Below are positions 7,911 to 16,715 of a stretch of 36,547 nt of DNA, piece by piece. Within the stretch, counting starts at the first letter, position 1. Every line of letters starts with the position of its first letter. Position numbers and translations under genes: made by a program. The notes under the pieces are model-generated. The model did no database searches, had not been told where the DNA came from, and worked only from the letters and a program-made list of their open reading frames with translations. Origin of the DNA: an uncultured Bdellovibrionales bacterium (GTDB lineage: Bacteria > Bdellovibrionota > Bdellovibrionia > Bdellovibrionales > UBA1609); contig CALLAU010000046.1 of assembly GCA_938002015.1 (NCBI GenBank), positions 1-36,547 on the forward strand, given 5' to 3'.

Positions 7911-9280
7911 ATATTTCTTATAATAATTGAGCTTATATATATTAAAGGCATGAGATAAATTAAAAAATACCTCCAAGCGTAATATATTTTCTTATTCTCT
8001 TGCCTTTCATCATAGTGAAACTCACTCTTTAAAAAAGATTCATCAACAAACTTAAGTGCTATTAAACTTAAAGCAATAGCTGAAAGAGGAAGAATATGGT
8101 TGATCATAACATCATCTATTTTTTCAATTAAAAGGCTTATATCCCTAGTAAAAAAGCTTATAAAAAGCATTAATATCGAAGAAAAAAGCACAGCAAAGTA
8201 AAGTACAACCGAAGACTTACTTCTATCATAATTTAGTGAATTTTTAAGTTTTAAAACAAGAGTTTCTACTAGTCCGATTGAGGCATTAATAGATGCTATA
8301 AAAATACAGATAAAAAATGCAAGGCAAACCAAAGGAGAAATCTCTTGATCATGCATAAAATTTGGAACTGCACGAAATAGTATTTCACTCATTGTTCCAT
8401 CATAGTTTGAATTTAAAACAATTGGATAAATTATAATTCCAATAAGAATTGAAACTGATGTGTCTATGACAGCAATCCTCACCCCTGCTGATTCAGTAGA
8501 TGAATTGTTCGGCAAATATGCTCCAAGTGCAACCAAAGTTCCAAACCCAACACTCATAGTAAAAAGAACATGTCCTAAGGCATAACTGACTGACTCAGCA
8601 TTTAACATATGAAAGTTTGGATATATCATATACTTAAAAGACTCAAAAAGGTCGTCTTTAGCTAGTATCCTAAATGAAGAGTAGAGTAAGAGTATAAGAA
8701 AAAACGGCATAACAAAAACAAGCCACTTTTCAATTCCCTTTCTAAAGCCTTTATATACAATTGAAAAAACAAGAATTAAATGAACGCTAGCAAGTAAGGC
8801 TTGCATACTAAATGATTTTTTTAGATTTAAAAAAGATATTTCACCATAAAAATCTGTTTCTCTAACAAATGACCTAAGAATTTGAGTGATCATATGAAGT
8901 GTCCAGCCACTTATAATTGCGTAGTATGAAAGTACCACAAATGCTATCAGTGGAGGAATATAAAGTAATACGCCAAAAGCTTTTTTTAAATCTCCATCTA
9001 GAGAGTTCTTAAAATCAATAAGCCTCATTCCTTTTTTTGCTAAGTACTTACCCATACTCACTTCAGCAATCACTAAAGGGATCCCAACAAAAAAAGCTAT
9101 TATAATATATAAGAAGACAAAGGCTCCACCACCGTATTCAATAGAAACATAAGGAAACCTCCAGAGATTCCCAAGCCCAAAAGCTGTTCCAATAGAAGCG
9201 ATGTAAAAACCAAATCTTGATTTCCAGGCGTATCGATCAATAGTACTAGAAGCTGAATCCGTAGATGATTTCTTACTCAA
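7907..9280 (-). CDS. Sodium:neurotransmitter-symporter (SNF/NSS) family transporter
   Basis: A 457-residue polytopic membrane protein. The first helix contains the unwound substrate/sodium-binding signature GTAFGLGNLWRFPYV (31-45), followed by YGGGAFVFLY and the IPLVIAEVSMGKY motif, all diagnostic of LeuT-fold NSS transporters. These take up amino acids or related solutes with sodium. The substrate cannot be read from the sequence; amino acids are usual for bacterial members. It is the last gene of the rnc-era-der strand run, 6 nt after der. Its stop codon overlaps the stop of the convergent lipoprotein gene by 3 nt, with no separate terminator. Confidence 0.9.
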   Translation of the reverse strand: MSKKSSTDSASSTIDRYAWKSRFGFYIASIGTAFGLGNLWRFPYVSIEYGGGAFVFLYIIIAFFVGIPLVIAEVSMGKYLAKKGMRLIDFKNSLDGDLKKAFGVLLYIPPLIAFVVLSYYAIISGWTLHMITQILRSFVRETDFYGEISFLNLKKSFSMQALLASVHLILVFSIVYKGFRKGIEKWLVFVMPFFLILLLYSSFRILAKDDLFESFKYMIYPNFHMLNAESVSYALGHVLFTMSVGFGTLVALGAYLPNNSSTESAGVRIAVIDTSVSILIGIIIYPIVLNSNYDGTMSEILFRAVPNFMHDQEISPLVCLAFFICIFIASINASIGLVETLVLKLKNSLNYDRSKSSVVLYFAVLFSSILMLFISFFTRDISLLIEKIDDVMINHILPLSAIALSLIALKFVDESFLKSEFHYDERQENKKIYYAWRYFLIYLMPLIYISSIIIRNI

Positions 9281-9286
9281 CTCTAA

Positions 9287-10708
9287 CTACCCTCTATATT
9301 CCTTACTTGATCTAGAAGCTCCTGTTCTTGCTTCAAGATTTTTCCCATTTTTTGGCATAAAGAAAATTCTAACTGGAACTCCGTGTAAATCCCACTCATC
9401 AGTAATCCTATTAATCAAAAACCTTCTGTATGCAGGAGTAATACCTTTTGGATAATTAACATAACAAAGAAAACTTGGAGGAACTTGTCTTGTTTGAGTA
9501 ATATAATAAAGCTTTACTTGCTTGTTATGATAAAATGGTGTCGGTGTCATCTTAATAACTCGAGTAAAAAACCTATTAAGCTCTCCCGTTGAAATTCTTT
9601 TTGATAACTTATCTTTTAGTTTTTGTAGCTTTAAGAACAGTTTATCAATACCCATTCCAGTTTTTGCTGATATAAAAACCATATCTACTGACTTTAAAAA
9701 GTGAAATTCTTTTTCAAGAGATGCTTTATAATTATCTTTATTCACTTCTTCAGCTTCAGGAGCAATATCCCATTTATTAATAACGAGTAAGAAGGGTTTA
9801 CTTAACTCAGAGCATTTTTCAATAAGCCTTGCTTCTGATCTTGTCGGTGGTTCAGTACCATCTAAAACAATAAGAGCAAAATCTGATTTTTTAATAGTCT
9901 CTAAACCTTTTAAAACCATTAAACCCTCAAGACCACCATCTAACCTGGCTTTTCTTCTTACCCCGGCAGTATCATAAACACCAAAATTAAACTCTCCGTG
10001 ATTACCTTCAAACCTTAAAGAGTCCGTAGTAGTTCCAGAGATTGGGGACACAAGCTGTTGTTCTTTCTTTAAAATTTTATTTACTAAAGAACTCTTTCCA
10101 ACATTTGGTCTTCCGATTACACATATCTCTAATTTTTTAGCCACTTGCTCAAAATCAGAGCCTTCAATTTCTAGACCGTTTTCATCAAAAGATAGGCTTT
10201 CTTCTTTTTCAAGAGCTTCAGGTAAGAACATAAATATTTCATCGATTAAACCATCAATACCTATTTTATGCTCACAAGAAATCTTAGAAAACTTCTCCAC
10301 ACCAAGACTATAAAATTCATACTCTTCAGCGTTTCTATTATCACATTTATTTAAAACAACCAGAAATGGAATCCCTGAGTTTCTAACAACTTCAAAGAAG
10401 TTCCTATCATCTGAAGTTAAACCTTCCCTAACATCACATATAAAAAGTAAAAGGTTAAAGTTCTTTAACCTACTCTCTAATGTTGCTTTAATTCTTTGAG
10501 AGATAATATCTTGTGACTCTGTCCAACCACCTGTATCAACTATGTCAAATTCCTTACCCCACCACTTGGCGTGACCCGCTCTAAAATCTCTTGTCACTCC
10601 AGGCATGTCTTTTACAAGCGCATCTCTTGTTTCTGTAAGAGTATTAAAGAGACTTGATTTCCCTACATTTGGCCTACCAACTAAAGCTACTTTAAAATCA
10701 TTATGCAT
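9287..10708 (-). CDS. der: Ribosome-assembly GTPase Der (EngA)
   Basis: A 473-residue double GTPase that acts in maturation of the large ribosomal subunit. Two G domains each have GRPNVGKSS (residues 11-19 and 199-207), with NKCD at 120-123 and NKWD at 311-314, followed by the C-terminal KH-like domain (about 365-460). A TTG 6 nt upstream would add two residues, but the ATG at 10708 is preferred because AGGAG lies exactly 7 nt before it. The gene starts inside the end of era (8-nt overlap), so the two are translationally coupled. Confidence 0.97.
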   Translation of the reverse strand: MHNDFKVALVGRPNVGKSSLFNTLTETRDALVKDMPGVTRDFRAGHAKWWGKEFDIVDTGGWTESQDIISQRIKATLESRLKNFNLLLFICDVREGLTSDDRNFFEVVRNSGIPFLVVLNKCDNRNAEEYEFYSLGVEKFSKISCEHKIGIDGLIDEIFMFLPEALEKEESLSFDENGLEIEGSDFEQVAKKLEICVIGRPNVGKSSLVNKILKKEQQLVSPISGTTTDSLRFEGNHGEFNFGVYDTAGVRRKARLDGGLEGLMVLKGLETIKKSDFALIVLDGTEPPTRSEARLIEKCSELSKPFLLVINKWDIAPEAEEVNKDNYKASLEKEFHFLKSVDMVFISAKTGMGIDKLFLKLQKLKDKLSKRISTGELNRFFTRVIKMTPTPFYHNKQVKLYYITQTRQVPPSFLCYVNYPKGITPAYRRFLINRITDEWDLHGVPVRIFFMPKNGKNLEARTGASRSSKEYRG

Positions 10709-11618
10709 AACCAAACTCCTTTAATCCGCCTTTCTTTTTATTCCAGGCTTCTTTTTCTTTAACCTTTAAATCAAGAAAGATCTTACTTCCAAATTCTCTT
10801 TCCATTGATTTTCTAGATTCTGTTCCTATTCTTTTAATAGTTTCACCATTTTTACCAATAACTATTTTTTTATATCTGTCTTTTGAAACACAAACATCAG
10901 CATGAATAACATACCTTCCAGGTTTTTCTTCAAAACCTCTTACTTGAACTCCTGTTTCGTAAGGGACTTCAGCATTTAAAAATCTAAATACGTTCTCTAA
11001 GATAATTTCACTTGAAAGCTCTCTTAGAGTTTGAGGTGTATAAAGCTCATCTTCATAATAAAAGCCTTTAGATTCTGGTAATGAGTTAAGGATTCTCTCC
11101 TTAAAACCTTCACTTATTTGAAGCTCTTCAGATTTTCCTTTTCTTTTAGATTTAAAGTACTCAACTCCTCTTTCACTAAGTTCTCTTTCAACTATTATTT
11201 CTCTTTCATCATAATTAAGATCTGTTTTTGTAATAAGGGCTATTTTATCTTTTGAAATTGAATCCACTAGATCCATTACCTTATCAAAACCTTCTCTCTT
11301 AGCATCAAGGTTAATAACAAAAACTAAAAGATCAACATCTTCTATTGCACCTTTCCACTGATTCTCTAAGTATGAGTTTAAGCCTTCAGGAGATTGAATA
11401 AATCCTGGAGCATCAACAAAAACACACTGCGAATTACCTTCTGTTAAAATACCTAAGATATTCTTTCTTGTAGTTTGCGGCTTATTACTCGTTATAGAAA
11501 CCTTTGCCCCTATAAGATGATTTAGCAGAGTGCTCTTACCCGCATTTGGCAGCCCAACTATTCCAACATACCCTGCTTTTTTCATTTTATTTTCATTAGT
11601 TTGCTTATTTATTTCCAT
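10701..11618 (-). CDS. era: GTPase Era
   Basis: A 305-residue protein with an N-terminal G domain and C-terminal KH domain; Era binds the 3' end of 16S rRNA and checks 30S maturation. Visible motifs are GLPNAGKST (22-30), the PQTTR switch I, DAPG (69-72) and a KH segment VIGKNGETIKRIG. The base-specificity motif reads TKTD (130-133) instead of NKxD. The first ATG gives a short hydrophilic leader before MKKAGYVGIVG; a start at that second Met (11585) is possible. It lies between rnc and der, 5 nt after rnc. Confidence 0.95.
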   Translation of the reverse strand: MEINKQTNENKMKKAGYVGIVGLPNAGKSTLLNHLIGAKVSITSNKPQTTRKNILGILTEGNSQCVFVDAPGFIQSPEGLNSYLENQWKGAIEDVDLLVFVINLDAKREGFDKVMDLVDSISKDKIALITKTDLNYDEREIIVERELSERGVEYFKSKRKGKSEELQISEGFKERILNSLPESKGFYYEDELYTPQTLRELSSEIILENVFRFLNAEVPYETGVQVRGFEEKPGRYVIHADVCVSKDRYKKIVIGKNGETIKRIGTESRKSMEREFGSKIFLDLKVKEKEAWNKKKGGLKEFGYA

Positions 11619-11623
11619 AAACC

Positions 11624-12310
11624 TTAGCTCACTCCTGTGTTAAATTTTTCTTTTTTAGTTTTAGTACTTTCGCTATTATTTTTCATGTAGGTCTTTGCTG
11701 CCATCTTCTCAGCTGATTTAATCGAAGAGCCAATCCCTTCTGCAACTTTTTCACCAGCAAAGAAAAGTCCAACTCTAAAGGCTAAGTCCTCATTCATTGT
11801 CTGATCACCTATAAGTTTATATGTTGGTGTGATTTTTAACTTTTCTTGAATTTTTTCTTGAAGAATTGTTTTTGGATCTTGTTTGGTAAAAAGAGCTTTT
11901 GCATTTTCAACATAACTTTTAAACAAGCCTTCAGCTTCTTCCTTAAATTTACTTTCACCAAATTCAAGATAAACAGCCCCCAAGTAACTTTCCACTAACG
12001 AAGCCATAATTCTTTTATTAGATTTTAAATCTTTATTTGAGGAGGCTAGAAACTCTGAAATATTATGTTTCATTGCTATTTCAGCCATGGTTTCTTGGCT
12101 AATTATAGCTGATCTCCACCTTGAAAGCTCTCCCTCAGAGGCCTTTGGATACAGAGTATAAAGACTTTTAGTAATATATGCGCCAATAAGAGAGTCTCCA
12201 AGGAACTCTAAACGCTCGAAATTACGAGGTTTATTAGCACTTGCGTGTGTGAATGCTTCTTTAAATAGAGGTTTAGACTCTACCAAGCTTTTAAGTTTTA
12301 AGATCATCAT
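11624..12310 (-). CDS. rnc: Ribonuclease III
   Basis: A 228-residue RNase III with an N-terminal endonuclease domain (signature NFERLEFLGDS, residues 30-40, holding Glu32, Glu35 and Asp39) and a C-terminal double-stranded-RNA-binding domain (about 145-215, ending in KSAEKMAAKTYM). RNase III processes rRNA precursors and other duplex RNAs. The second catalytic block reads IMASLVESYLGAVYLE. Glu107 aligns with the essential Glu117 of E. coli, but the usual Asp (E. coli 114) is Ser104. The nucleotide reading is unambiguous. The rnc-era order is common in bacteria and supports the identity; whether the enzyme is fully active is open. Confidence 0.93.
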   Translation of the reverse strand: MMILKLKSLVESKPLFKEAFTHASANKPRNFERLEFLGDSLIGAYITKSLYTLYPKASEGELSRWRSAIISQETMAEIAMKHNISEFLASSNKDLKSNKRIMASLVESYLGAVYLEFGESKFKEEAEGLFKSYVENAKALFTKQDPKTILQEKIQEKLKITPTYKLIGDQTMNEDLAFRVGLFFAGEKVAEGIGSSIKSAEKMAAKTYMKNNSESTKTKKEKFNTGVS

Positions 12311-12492
12311 AAGGTTTTTGCCCTATCCTTTAAGATAAGTAAGTATTTGATAAAGTGAATATGGTCAATATTTAACCATTTAAGGGGCTTTTTTAGAATT
12401 TTTTCTATGCTTAAGAGAGTCAAAAAACTTGATTATCTTAATCCTAATAGAATAGCGTTACTTAAAGCAGTTTTTTTTAATCGGGGGATTTT

Positions 12493-12780
12493 ATGAAAAA
12501 CACATTATTCGTATTATTATTTTGTTCTTTTGCTTCGCTAGCTACAGCTCACGAGTCCGTTAAATCAGTATGCTCACTAACAAAGAGCGAACTAAAAAGT
12601 GGAAACCTAGTTTCAATAGGGTTAAAGCTTATCTCAAATAACGGAACTCAAAATACAATAATCGAAAAAACAGGAAAGAAAAACACAACTTCTCAAATCA
12701 CATCTGAAGTAGAATCTTATGCAAACTCACTAGTCGAAAACGGTATTTGCACAGGGATCGTTAAACTTTACCAAAACTAA
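12493..12780 (+). CDS. Small secreted protein of unknown function
   Basis: Ninety-five residues beginning MKNTLFVLLFCSFASLATA, a clean signal peptide with an ATA cleavage site, followed by a mature part of about 76 residues rich in Ser, Thr, Asn and Lys and with two Cys (SVCSL and GICTG) that may pair. A GGGGGA ribosome binding site precedes the ATG. The gene is divergent from rnc and is followed after 20 nt by another small gene, so the two may be co-transcribed. No family recognised. Confidence 0.65.
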   Translation: MKNTLFVLLFCSFASLATAHESVKSVCSLTKSELKSGNLVSIGLKLISNNGTQNTIIEKTGKKNTTSQITSEVESYANSLVENGICTGIVKLYQN

Positions 12781-12800
12781 CAAGAAAATAGGAGTTTAAA

Positions 12801-13049
12801 ATGTCTGAAAAATATGAAGGAATAGATTTTGAAAACTGGACAGCTGCATGTGCTCACCTTGCTTCCGGAATGAGTGAAGAAGATGTTTTAAATGTTTTAG
12901 GTGTTAATATGACTCAGTGGCAGAGTTTAAACAAAACCTGGACTGATAGATTAGCAGAGCTTATGAATGAAGATATGGAAGCTGCAACTACATATGGAAA
13001 CATCTTTGCTAATCCAAAAGTCGGTAAATTTTCTAAAGTAAAAACATAA
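12801..13049 (+). CDS. Small conserved-looking cytoplasmic protein of unknown function
   Basis: Eighty-two residues, no signal peptide, acidic and helical, with several Trp (FENWTAAC, TQWQSL, KTWTDRL). The layout of two short helices around GMSEEDVLNVLGVNMTQW resembles a small helix-turn-helix-like fold, in which a sequence-counting motif leads to a Trp-containing helix, but I cannot name a family. AGGAG lies 6 nt before the ATG, so it is well translated. It follows the small secreted protein gene by 20 nt. The C-terminus is basic (KVGKFSKVKT). Confidence 0.65.
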   Translation: MSEKYEGIDFENWTAACAHLASGMSEEDVLNVLGVNMTQWQSLNKTWTDRLAELMNEDMEAATTYGNIFANPKVGKFSKVKT

Positions 13050-13070
13050 AACTTAAATCAGATTTAGACC

Positions 13071-13958
13071 CTAATCTAAGGGTTCTTCTTCAAGTTTTTG
13101 ATCATCAATAATTAAATCAATTTCCTCATCATCAATATCATCTACTTTAGGCGCTTGCATTGCTGTGATTTGGACTGAATCAAGTAAGATCCCATCTTCC
13201 ATATTATTATTATGATCATTGTTAATAAAACCTTCATCCATTCTAAAGTTAAATCTGATAACAAACTCTTTCCTTTGAAGGCTTTCTAAATAAATTGGTA
13301 TATGGCGAATTCTATAATCAGTTTTTAAATGATCTCTTCCATTAAAATTTGTTGCAACATCAGATGGGCTTGTTTCATAAACAGTTTTCCAGTTAGAACT
13401 ATTAAGCCCTGAAGAAGTCACAACTTCGCCTACACCACATGCTTCAGCTGTATCATTACAAATCTCTAGTTTTAAATATTCATTTTGCTCTAAATTAATT
13501 GGTAAATACTTAAACTTAACTCCCATAACATTAGCGTCACCAAAGAACTCTTCTAGATTTAGAGTCTCCGTGACTAAGTAAATATTATGAACTGAACCAC
13601 CTTGTCTTCCATACATTGTAAGGTATTTTGACCCATCAGCTGCTGGCCCAAGTTCTGACTCATCAGTCACCTGAGCATTAACATTGTTTCCTTCTTTATC
13701 ATCAGAGATTCTACCCATATCATCAATGATCTTTCTCCACTTAAGCACATCTTCAACACTCTCTATGGTTTCATCAACTACAAAGTCTCTAGAGAAGTCA
13801 TCTTTCATAAGAATTGAAAAATTTGATATTTCAGAACAATTAACCTCTGCTCCTACTTCAGAACACCCATTTACACTACTTAAAACTTCTGCCTTAAAAC
13901 AAGACGTAAGAAATAAGAAGGGAACTGTTAATAATGATAACTTAAAAGCCTTTAGCAT
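13071..13958 (-). CDS. Predicted lipoprotein with a jelly-roll-like domain
   Basis: A 295-residue protein with signal peptide and lipobox LTSC (Cys20), and TAGGAG 6 nt before the ATG. After two Cys (32 and 41) the body starts with KDDFSRDF and continues as an all-beta region with a GS-KYLTMYGRQGG segment and a late ILLDSVQI strand. That pattern recalls concanavalin-like or carbohydrate-binding jelly rolls, in which an opening DDFS and a closing DDV/VQI strand are common. The last 25 residues are strongly acidic (DDIDDEEIDLIIDD). It lies tail-to-tail with the preceding small gene. Function unknown; ligand binding at the cell surface is a guess. Confidence 0.65.
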   Translation of the reverse strand: MLKAFKLSLLTVPFLFLTSCFKAEVLSSVNGCSEVGAEVNCSEISNFSILMKDDFSRDFVVDETIESVEDVLKWRKIIDDMGRISDDKEGNNVNAQVTDESELGPAADGSKYLTMYGRQGGSVHNIYLVTETLNLEEFFGDANVMGVKFKYLPINLEQNEYLKLEICNDTAEACGVGEVVTSSGLNSSNWKTVYETSPSDVATNFNGRDHLKTDYRIRHIPIYLESLQRKEFVIRFNFRMDEGFINNDHNNNMEDGILLDSVQITAMQAPKVDDIDDEEIDLIIDDQKLEEEPLD

Positions 13959-14295
13959 AATAAACTCCTAACTACGTTCATACATCCTTAATAAAGCAAT
14001 GCTGATACCAACTAGATCCCCTTTAAAAGTACTTGGTTTTGATTAGAAGTGAACAAGACTTTGATACTGTAAAAGCTTTTAACAAGTTTTAAGAAATACT
14101 GCTTCAAATAAATACAATAATTAGTTAATCAACTCACCTGCAAAGGACTTAAAGTACAAATGAGTGCTAAATATAGGGTTTTATCAAATATAGATTTTTT
14201 GGGTCTAGCTTAATGACATAAATTAGTATAAAAATGACGATATAATATACAAGTCGGTAATTCTTTTGATTATTTATGAAATGAAATATGTAGTG
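13959..14295. other. 337-bp intergenic region
   Basis: The stretch separates the lipoprotein gene and mtaB, both on the minus strand. It should hold the promoter of the lipoprotein gene, but no convincing -35/-10 pair could be picked on that strand. A consensus TATAAT at 14241-14246 points along the plus strand without a well-spaced -35 and with no gene ahead except the antisense of mtaB. The palindrome AAAAGCTTTT lies at 14071-14080. No credible coding frame or RNA gene was seen. Confidence 0.5.
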
Positions 14296-15591
14296 TTATT
14301 GGTTTACAAACTCACCCACAAAAGAACCCTCTCTACCAAAGCTAGAATCAAAATCCACAAGACGTACTCTTTTTATTTTTGATTTATTTTGATCTAAATT
14401 CTCAGCGACAGTGACAGGCCAGTAATTATCAGAAAGTGTTTTAAGCCAGCCTTCTTTTTTAGACGTATTTAAAACAAGAACCTCTAACTCACTTCCTATC
14501 ATTTCTTTAGCTCTTTTATTAATTCTGCTTTGAGAAAGCTCTCTTAAAAGTTTTGATCTTCTCTTTCGCTCCATTAAAGGGACTATATCTTCTTTTATTA
14601 ACGTAGCCCCGGTTTTAGGTCTTTCACTATAAGGAAAAACATGAATTTTATCCCAGTAAGGCGAGTTTTTTAGTGATTCATAAGTAATATTAAAATCTTC
14701 TTTCGTTTCTCCTGGGAAACCCACAATAACATCCATTCCGATAAAACCATGTGGGATTTTTTCTTTTACTTTTTTAAAAGAGTCTAGTGTTTCTTCTCTT
14801 GAATACTTTCTCTTCATTGCTGTTAGTATTTTAGTATTTACTGATTGAACACTGATATGAAAATGGGGACAAAGTCTTTTATTATCAAATAGATCAAGAA
14901 GTCTTTTAGATATCTCAATAGGCTCTAAGCTTGTAAGCCTAAGTCTTGGAAGAGTAGTCTCCTCAAGAATTTTTTCAATAAGATCTTCAAGTATGCGGTT
15001 CTTATCATCTTTATAATCACCTAAGTGAATTCCTGTGATAACAACTTCTTTATACCCATTTAGCACAAACTCTTTAATTCTTGATACAATTTTATCAGCA
15101 TCAATAGATCTACTTAAGCCCCTTGTATGCGGAATCACACAGAAAGAACAAAAAGAATTACAACCATCTTGAATTTTAAAAAAAACCCTTGAGTGCTCAG
15201 TCTCTATTCCACCACCCTCACCCGGTGAATGCTTCCTAAAAATATTTTTATGGTAGAATTTTTCTTGAGATCTTTTATTTAAAGCATCATCAATAATGTT
15301 TTGAATCTCTTCTTTATGAGAATTTCCAATAACAAGATCAACTGAATCAATATCAAAGTCTTTAGTATCAATTTGTGCAGAGCAGCCTGTAACAACTACT
15401 AAACTCTTTGGGTTTTTCCTTTTAAGTTTTCTTGTAAGCCTTACGGCGTCTTTTGTAGCTTCTGCAGTAACTGCACAAGTGTTTAAGACATGTACTTCTT
15501 CTCGAGATGAGGTCTCGCCAATTTTTTTCTCTAAAAGACTCGTGTCATATGTGTTTACTTTACATCCAAAAGTGTGAAACTGAGTTTTCAT
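14296..15591 (-). CDS. mtaB: tRNA t6A37 methylthiotransferase MtaB
   Basis: A 431-residue radical-SAM methylthiotransferase that turns t6A37 into ms2t6A37 in tRNAs. The N-terminal UPF0004 domain holds Cys10 (TFGCKVNTYDT), Cys39 and Cys70 for the auxiliary iron-sulfur cluster. The radical-SAM motif is Cys144-x3-Cys148-x2-Cys151 (GCNSFCSFCVIP). The GCKVN start and the FPYSERPKTGA segment separate MtaB from MiaB and RimO. A TRAM-like C-terminus follows. Its ATG overlaps the mnmA stop by one base (TAATG), so it is coupled to mnmA. tsaE, needed for the t6A substrate, is about 3.3 kb away. Confidence 0.92.
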   Translation of the reverse strand: MKTQFHTFGCKVNTYDTSLLEKKIGETSSREEVHVLNTCAVTAEATKDAVRLTRKLKRKNPKSLVVVTGCSAQIDTKDFDIDSVDLVIGNSHKEEIQNIIDDALNKRSQEKFYHKNIFRKHSPGEGGGIETEHSRVFFKIQDGCNSFCSFCVIPHTRGLSRSIDADKIVSRIKEFVLNGYKEVVITGIHLGDYKDDKNRILEDLIEKILEETTLPRLRLTSLEPIEISKRLLDLFDNKRLCPHFHISVQSVNTKILTAMKRKYSREETLDSFKKVKEKIPHGFIGMDVIVGFPGETKEDFNITYESLKNSPYWDKIHVFPYSERPKTGATLIKEDIVPLMERKRRSKLLRELSQSRINKRAKEMIGSELEVLVLNTSKKEGWLKTLSDNYWPVTVAENLDQNKSKIKRVRLVDFDSSFGREGSFVGEFVNQ

Positions 15592-16715
15592 TATTTAATC
15601 CAGCCACCACCAAAAAGAATTTTATCTTTATAAAAGACAGCAGCTTGTCCAGGAGTGATTGATCTTTGAGGTTCTTTAAAACCAAGTTCAATTTTATTAT
15701 CCTTCTTACTTATAATTTTTGCTGTTGATCCTTTATGTTGGTATCTTACCTTCACTCTATATTCATCTCCTTCATTTACTTCTGAGAAGAAATTATAGTC
15801 TTTAACCTCTACTGTTGATGAATAAAGGTCTTGCTCTCTACAAACTATAAGCCTGTCATTTTTCATATCAAGCTCTTTAACAAAAAGAGGCTCTGTAAAA
15901 CTCACACCTAAAGATTTTCTTTGACCGTAGGTATAACCATGAAGGCCCTCATGCTTTCCTAAAACTTTATTTTCTGGATAAAGCACTACATCTCCACCTT
16001 TAAAAAGATCACTTGCTACGTGTTTATCAAAAAAGTTCTTATAACCAGACTTTCCAATAAAACAAATCCCTATAGAATCTTTCTTCTTTGCAACTACAAG
16101 ATTTTTCTCTTCAGCTATTTTTCTTACCTCAGGCTTTTCCATATCCCCTACAGGAAAAAGAAGTTTAGAGAGGATTTCTTTTTTTAGGGTAAACAGGAAA
16201 TAAGTTTGGTCTTTGTGCTCATCTTCACTTGTTTGAATAAGGTGTTCACCTTTTTCATCAAGTATAAGTTTAGCGTAATGCCCCGTTGCTAAATAATCAC
16301 AGTCTAGCTCTTTCATTTTTTTATAAAGATGGGAGAACTTTAAAAACGTATTACAGTTTACACAAGGAATTGGAGTCTCACCTGAAAGATAAGACTCAAT
16401 AAAAGGATCAATCACTTGGGCTTGAAACTGATCTTCACAGTTTAGAATATAAAAAGGGATGTTTAACTGCTCACACACCCACCTTGCATCATCCACATCG
16501 TCACTACTGCAACATGTTCCGTTATTTGCACTTCCTGCATCAATATCACAGTCATTTTTTTGAGGAGTTTTTGAATAATCCCAGACCTGCATTGTGCAGC
16601 CAATAACATCGTAACCTTGCTCAACTAAAAGAGCTGCTGCAACAGAGCTATCCACTCCACCACTCATAGCCACTAAAACTCTTTTTCTTTTTTTCTCTTT
16701 TTCTTCTATGCTCAC
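15591..16715 (-). CDS. mnmA: tRNA-specific 2-thiouridylase MnmA
   Basis: A 374-residue PP-loop ATPase that puts sulfur on uridine 34 of tRNAs for Lys, Glu and Gln. The PP-loop SGGVDSS is at 18-24. The two catalytic cysteines are Cys121 (PCVNCNTFLKF) and Cys218 (SIGICFIGK), and the HGYTYGQRKSLG block is typical. The start is GTG, overlapping the cysteine desulfurase stop (GTGA). There is a Cys-rich insert at about 56-69 (DCDIDAGS-NNGTCCS), which occurs in part of the family. The direct pairing with a desulfurase suggests sulfur is handed over without a Tus relay. Confidence 0.95.
   Translation of the reverse strand: MSIEEKEKKRKRVLVAMSGGVDSSVAAALLVEQGYDVIGCTMQVWDYSKTPQKNDCDIDAGSANNGTCCSSDDVDDARWVCEQLNIPFYILNCEDQFQAQVIDPFIESYLSGETPIPCVNCNTFLKFSHLYKKMKELDCDYLATGHYAKLILDEKGEHLIQTSEDEHKDQTYFLFTLKKEILSKLLFPVGDMEKPEVRKIAEEKNLVVAKKKDSIGICFIGKSGYKNFFDKHVASDLFKGGDVVLYPENKVLGKHEGLHGYTYGQRKSLGVSFTEPLFVKELDMKNDRLIVCREQDLYSSTVEVKDYNFFSEVNEGDEYRVKVRYQHKGSTAKIISKKDNKIELGFKEPQRSITPGQAAVFYKDKILFGGGWIK

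Noticed and set aside
14160..14213. 17-codon frame in the 337-bp gap before mtaB
   Set aside because: The AAGG is too far from the ATG, there is no partner gene on that strand, and the peptide has no distinctive composition.
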